Of a DNA stretch of 37,043 nt, positions 36,394 to 37,043 are shown one piece after another. Each line of letters opens with the position of its first letter. Positions within the stretch are counted from its first letter, which is position 1. This DNA is from Actinomycetota bacterium. GTDB lineage: Bacteria > Actinomycetota > Actinomycetes > Nanopelagicales > Nanopelagicaceae. Made by a program: the position numbers and the translations under genes. Where the stretch lies: assembly GCA_029978465.1 (NCBI GenBank), contig JAPOJK010000003.1, positions 1 to 37,043 on the forward strand, read 5' to 3'. A model generated the notes under the pieces. The model saw only the letters and a list, made by a program, of their open reading frames with translations, searched no databases and was not told the origin of the DNA.

Positions 36394-37043
36394 GTAACGA
36401 TCGAGTTCGAAAGCACTTACCTGACGACTGTAATCAAGCCACTCTGCACGCTTATTGCGCAATACATACTCAAATACATGCTCGCCCAAGGTTTCGCGAA
36501 CTAATTGGCTCTTCTCCATTTCAATGATCGCTTCATTGAGATTTGAAGGTAAAGCTACCGGATTCTTTGAATCCTCAAGAATGTACTTTTCTTCAACGCC
36601 CTTAAGTCCTGCAGCAAGCATCACCGCATATGCAAGGTATGGATTACACGCTGTATCGGGAGAACGGAACTCAATACGTGTTGAGTTTTCCTTTTTTGGC
36701 TTGTACATCGGAACGCGCACCAATGCGCCACGATCGCTTTGTCCCCAGTTAGCAAAAGCTGGAGCTTCTCCTCCACCATGCAAACGCTTATAAGAATTAA
36801 CCCACTGATTTGTGATCGCAGTAATTTCAGGTGCGTGCTTAATTAATCCTGCAATAAAGCTACGACCAACCGCTGAAAGATTGAACTCTGCTGTTGGATC
36901 ATAAAATGCGTTGTCCTCACCCTTAAATAACGAAACGTGGGTGTGCATTCCGCTACCTGGATGATCGGTAAATGGTTTTGGCATAAAGGAGGCATGGAAG
37001 CCTTGATCCATTGCAACCTCTTTAATGACATGACGGAAGGTCA
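36379..37043 (-). CDS. glnA2: Glutamine synthetase, GlnA2-like, 5' end outside window
   Basis: C-terminal catalytic part of a type I glutamine synthetase; the frame is open to the window edge, so the ATG at 37011 is internal. Visible motifs are MPKPFTDHPGSGMHTHVSLF (ammonia and metal site), NQWVNSYKRL, ALVRVPMYKP, RIEFRSPDTACNPYLA and the NKRAEWLDY end. The NLY adenylylation loop of GlnA1-type enzymes is not seen (the region reads YILEDSKNPVALPSNL), and overall it looks closest to actinobacterial GlnA2. Regulation by adenylylation is therefore unlikely. Assignment to the GlnA2 subclass is by pattern. Confidence 0.88.
   Translation of the reverse strand, partial: TFRHVIKEVAMDQGFHASFMPKPFTDHPGSGMHTHVSLFKGEDNAFYDPTAEFNLSAVGRSFIAGLIKHAPEITAITNQWVNSYKRLHGGGEAPAFANWGQSDRGALVRVPMYKPKKENSTRIEFRSPDTACNPYLAYAVMLAAGLKGVEEKYILEDSKNPVALPSNLNEAIIEMEKSQLVRETLGEHVFEYVLRNKRAEWLDYSRQVSAFELDRYLPVL

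Noticed and set aside
36268-36504. 78-codon plus-strand open frame over the leuA leader, with an AAGGAGGAG sequence at 36334-36342
   Set aside because: The Shine-Dalgarno-like run is the complement of the leader peptide's Leu codons and lies inside, not before, the frame; no protein family resemblance.

Overview
The window looks like a chromosome segment from a streamlined, low-GC planktonic actinobacterium, most likely the freshwater acI lineage (Nanopelagicales, Planktophila/Nanopelagicus-like). Base composition looks to be in the mid-40s percent GC by eye. Gene content is actinobacterial: a fabD-fabH-acpP-fabF-accD6 operon, a DUF3145 protein, heterodimeric CrtYc/CrtYd lycopene cyclase, GlnA2-type glutamine synthetase and an alpha2-type GlyS. 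A Brp/Blh retinal-forming dioxygenase implies a rhodopsin lifestyle. Gaps are tiny, genes overlap head-to-tail, and neither tRNA encodes CCA. The taxonomic placement is inference; no rRNA is present.

Layout. 1-4816 (+): type II fatty-acid synthesis operon, entering with fabD cut by the window edge. 4813-6097 (-): SIMPL-domain protein and DUF3145. 6370-7216: cold-shock protein and a secreted M23 peptidase, tail to tail around the only canonical intrinsic terminator seen. 7221-8986: blh divergent from crtYc-crtYd, then tRNA-Met(CAT). 9002-14758: katG divergent from nnrD, followed by a degenerate LuxR-type response regulator, a small DnaX-tail-like protein and a secreted GH25 muramidase. 14748-23287: glpD, glpK, a GH36 alpha-galactosidase and galT-galE-galK, together a plausible pathway from galactosyl-glycerols to central metabolism. 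23288-25206 (-): ACT protein, HtrA-like protease, Tat-exported Rieske protein and tRNA-Asn. 25268-31508 (-): glyS-dus-ydcF-dgt-dnaG, an almost gap-free housekeeping operon. 31572-33022: a monooxygenase-like protein divergent from a ZIP transporter-zur operon, with a perfect Zur-box-like palindrome between them. 33060-37043 (-): recO-uppS, leuA with a leucine leader-peptide attenuator, and the 3' part of a glnA2-type gene.

The most interesting signals lie between or just before genes. They are a complete leuA attenuator (promoter, leaderless 15-residue peptide with three consecutive Leu codons, competing hairpins), a shared Zur operator, a tRNA-Asn ending 3 nt before the Rieske start codon, a palindrome between the retinal- and carotene-forming genes, and repeated placement of TANNNT -10 boxes 6-7 nt before start codons, which suggests widespread leaderless transcription. 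No mobile element, CRISPR array or rRNA gene was found, and no gap between genes exceeds about 270 bases.
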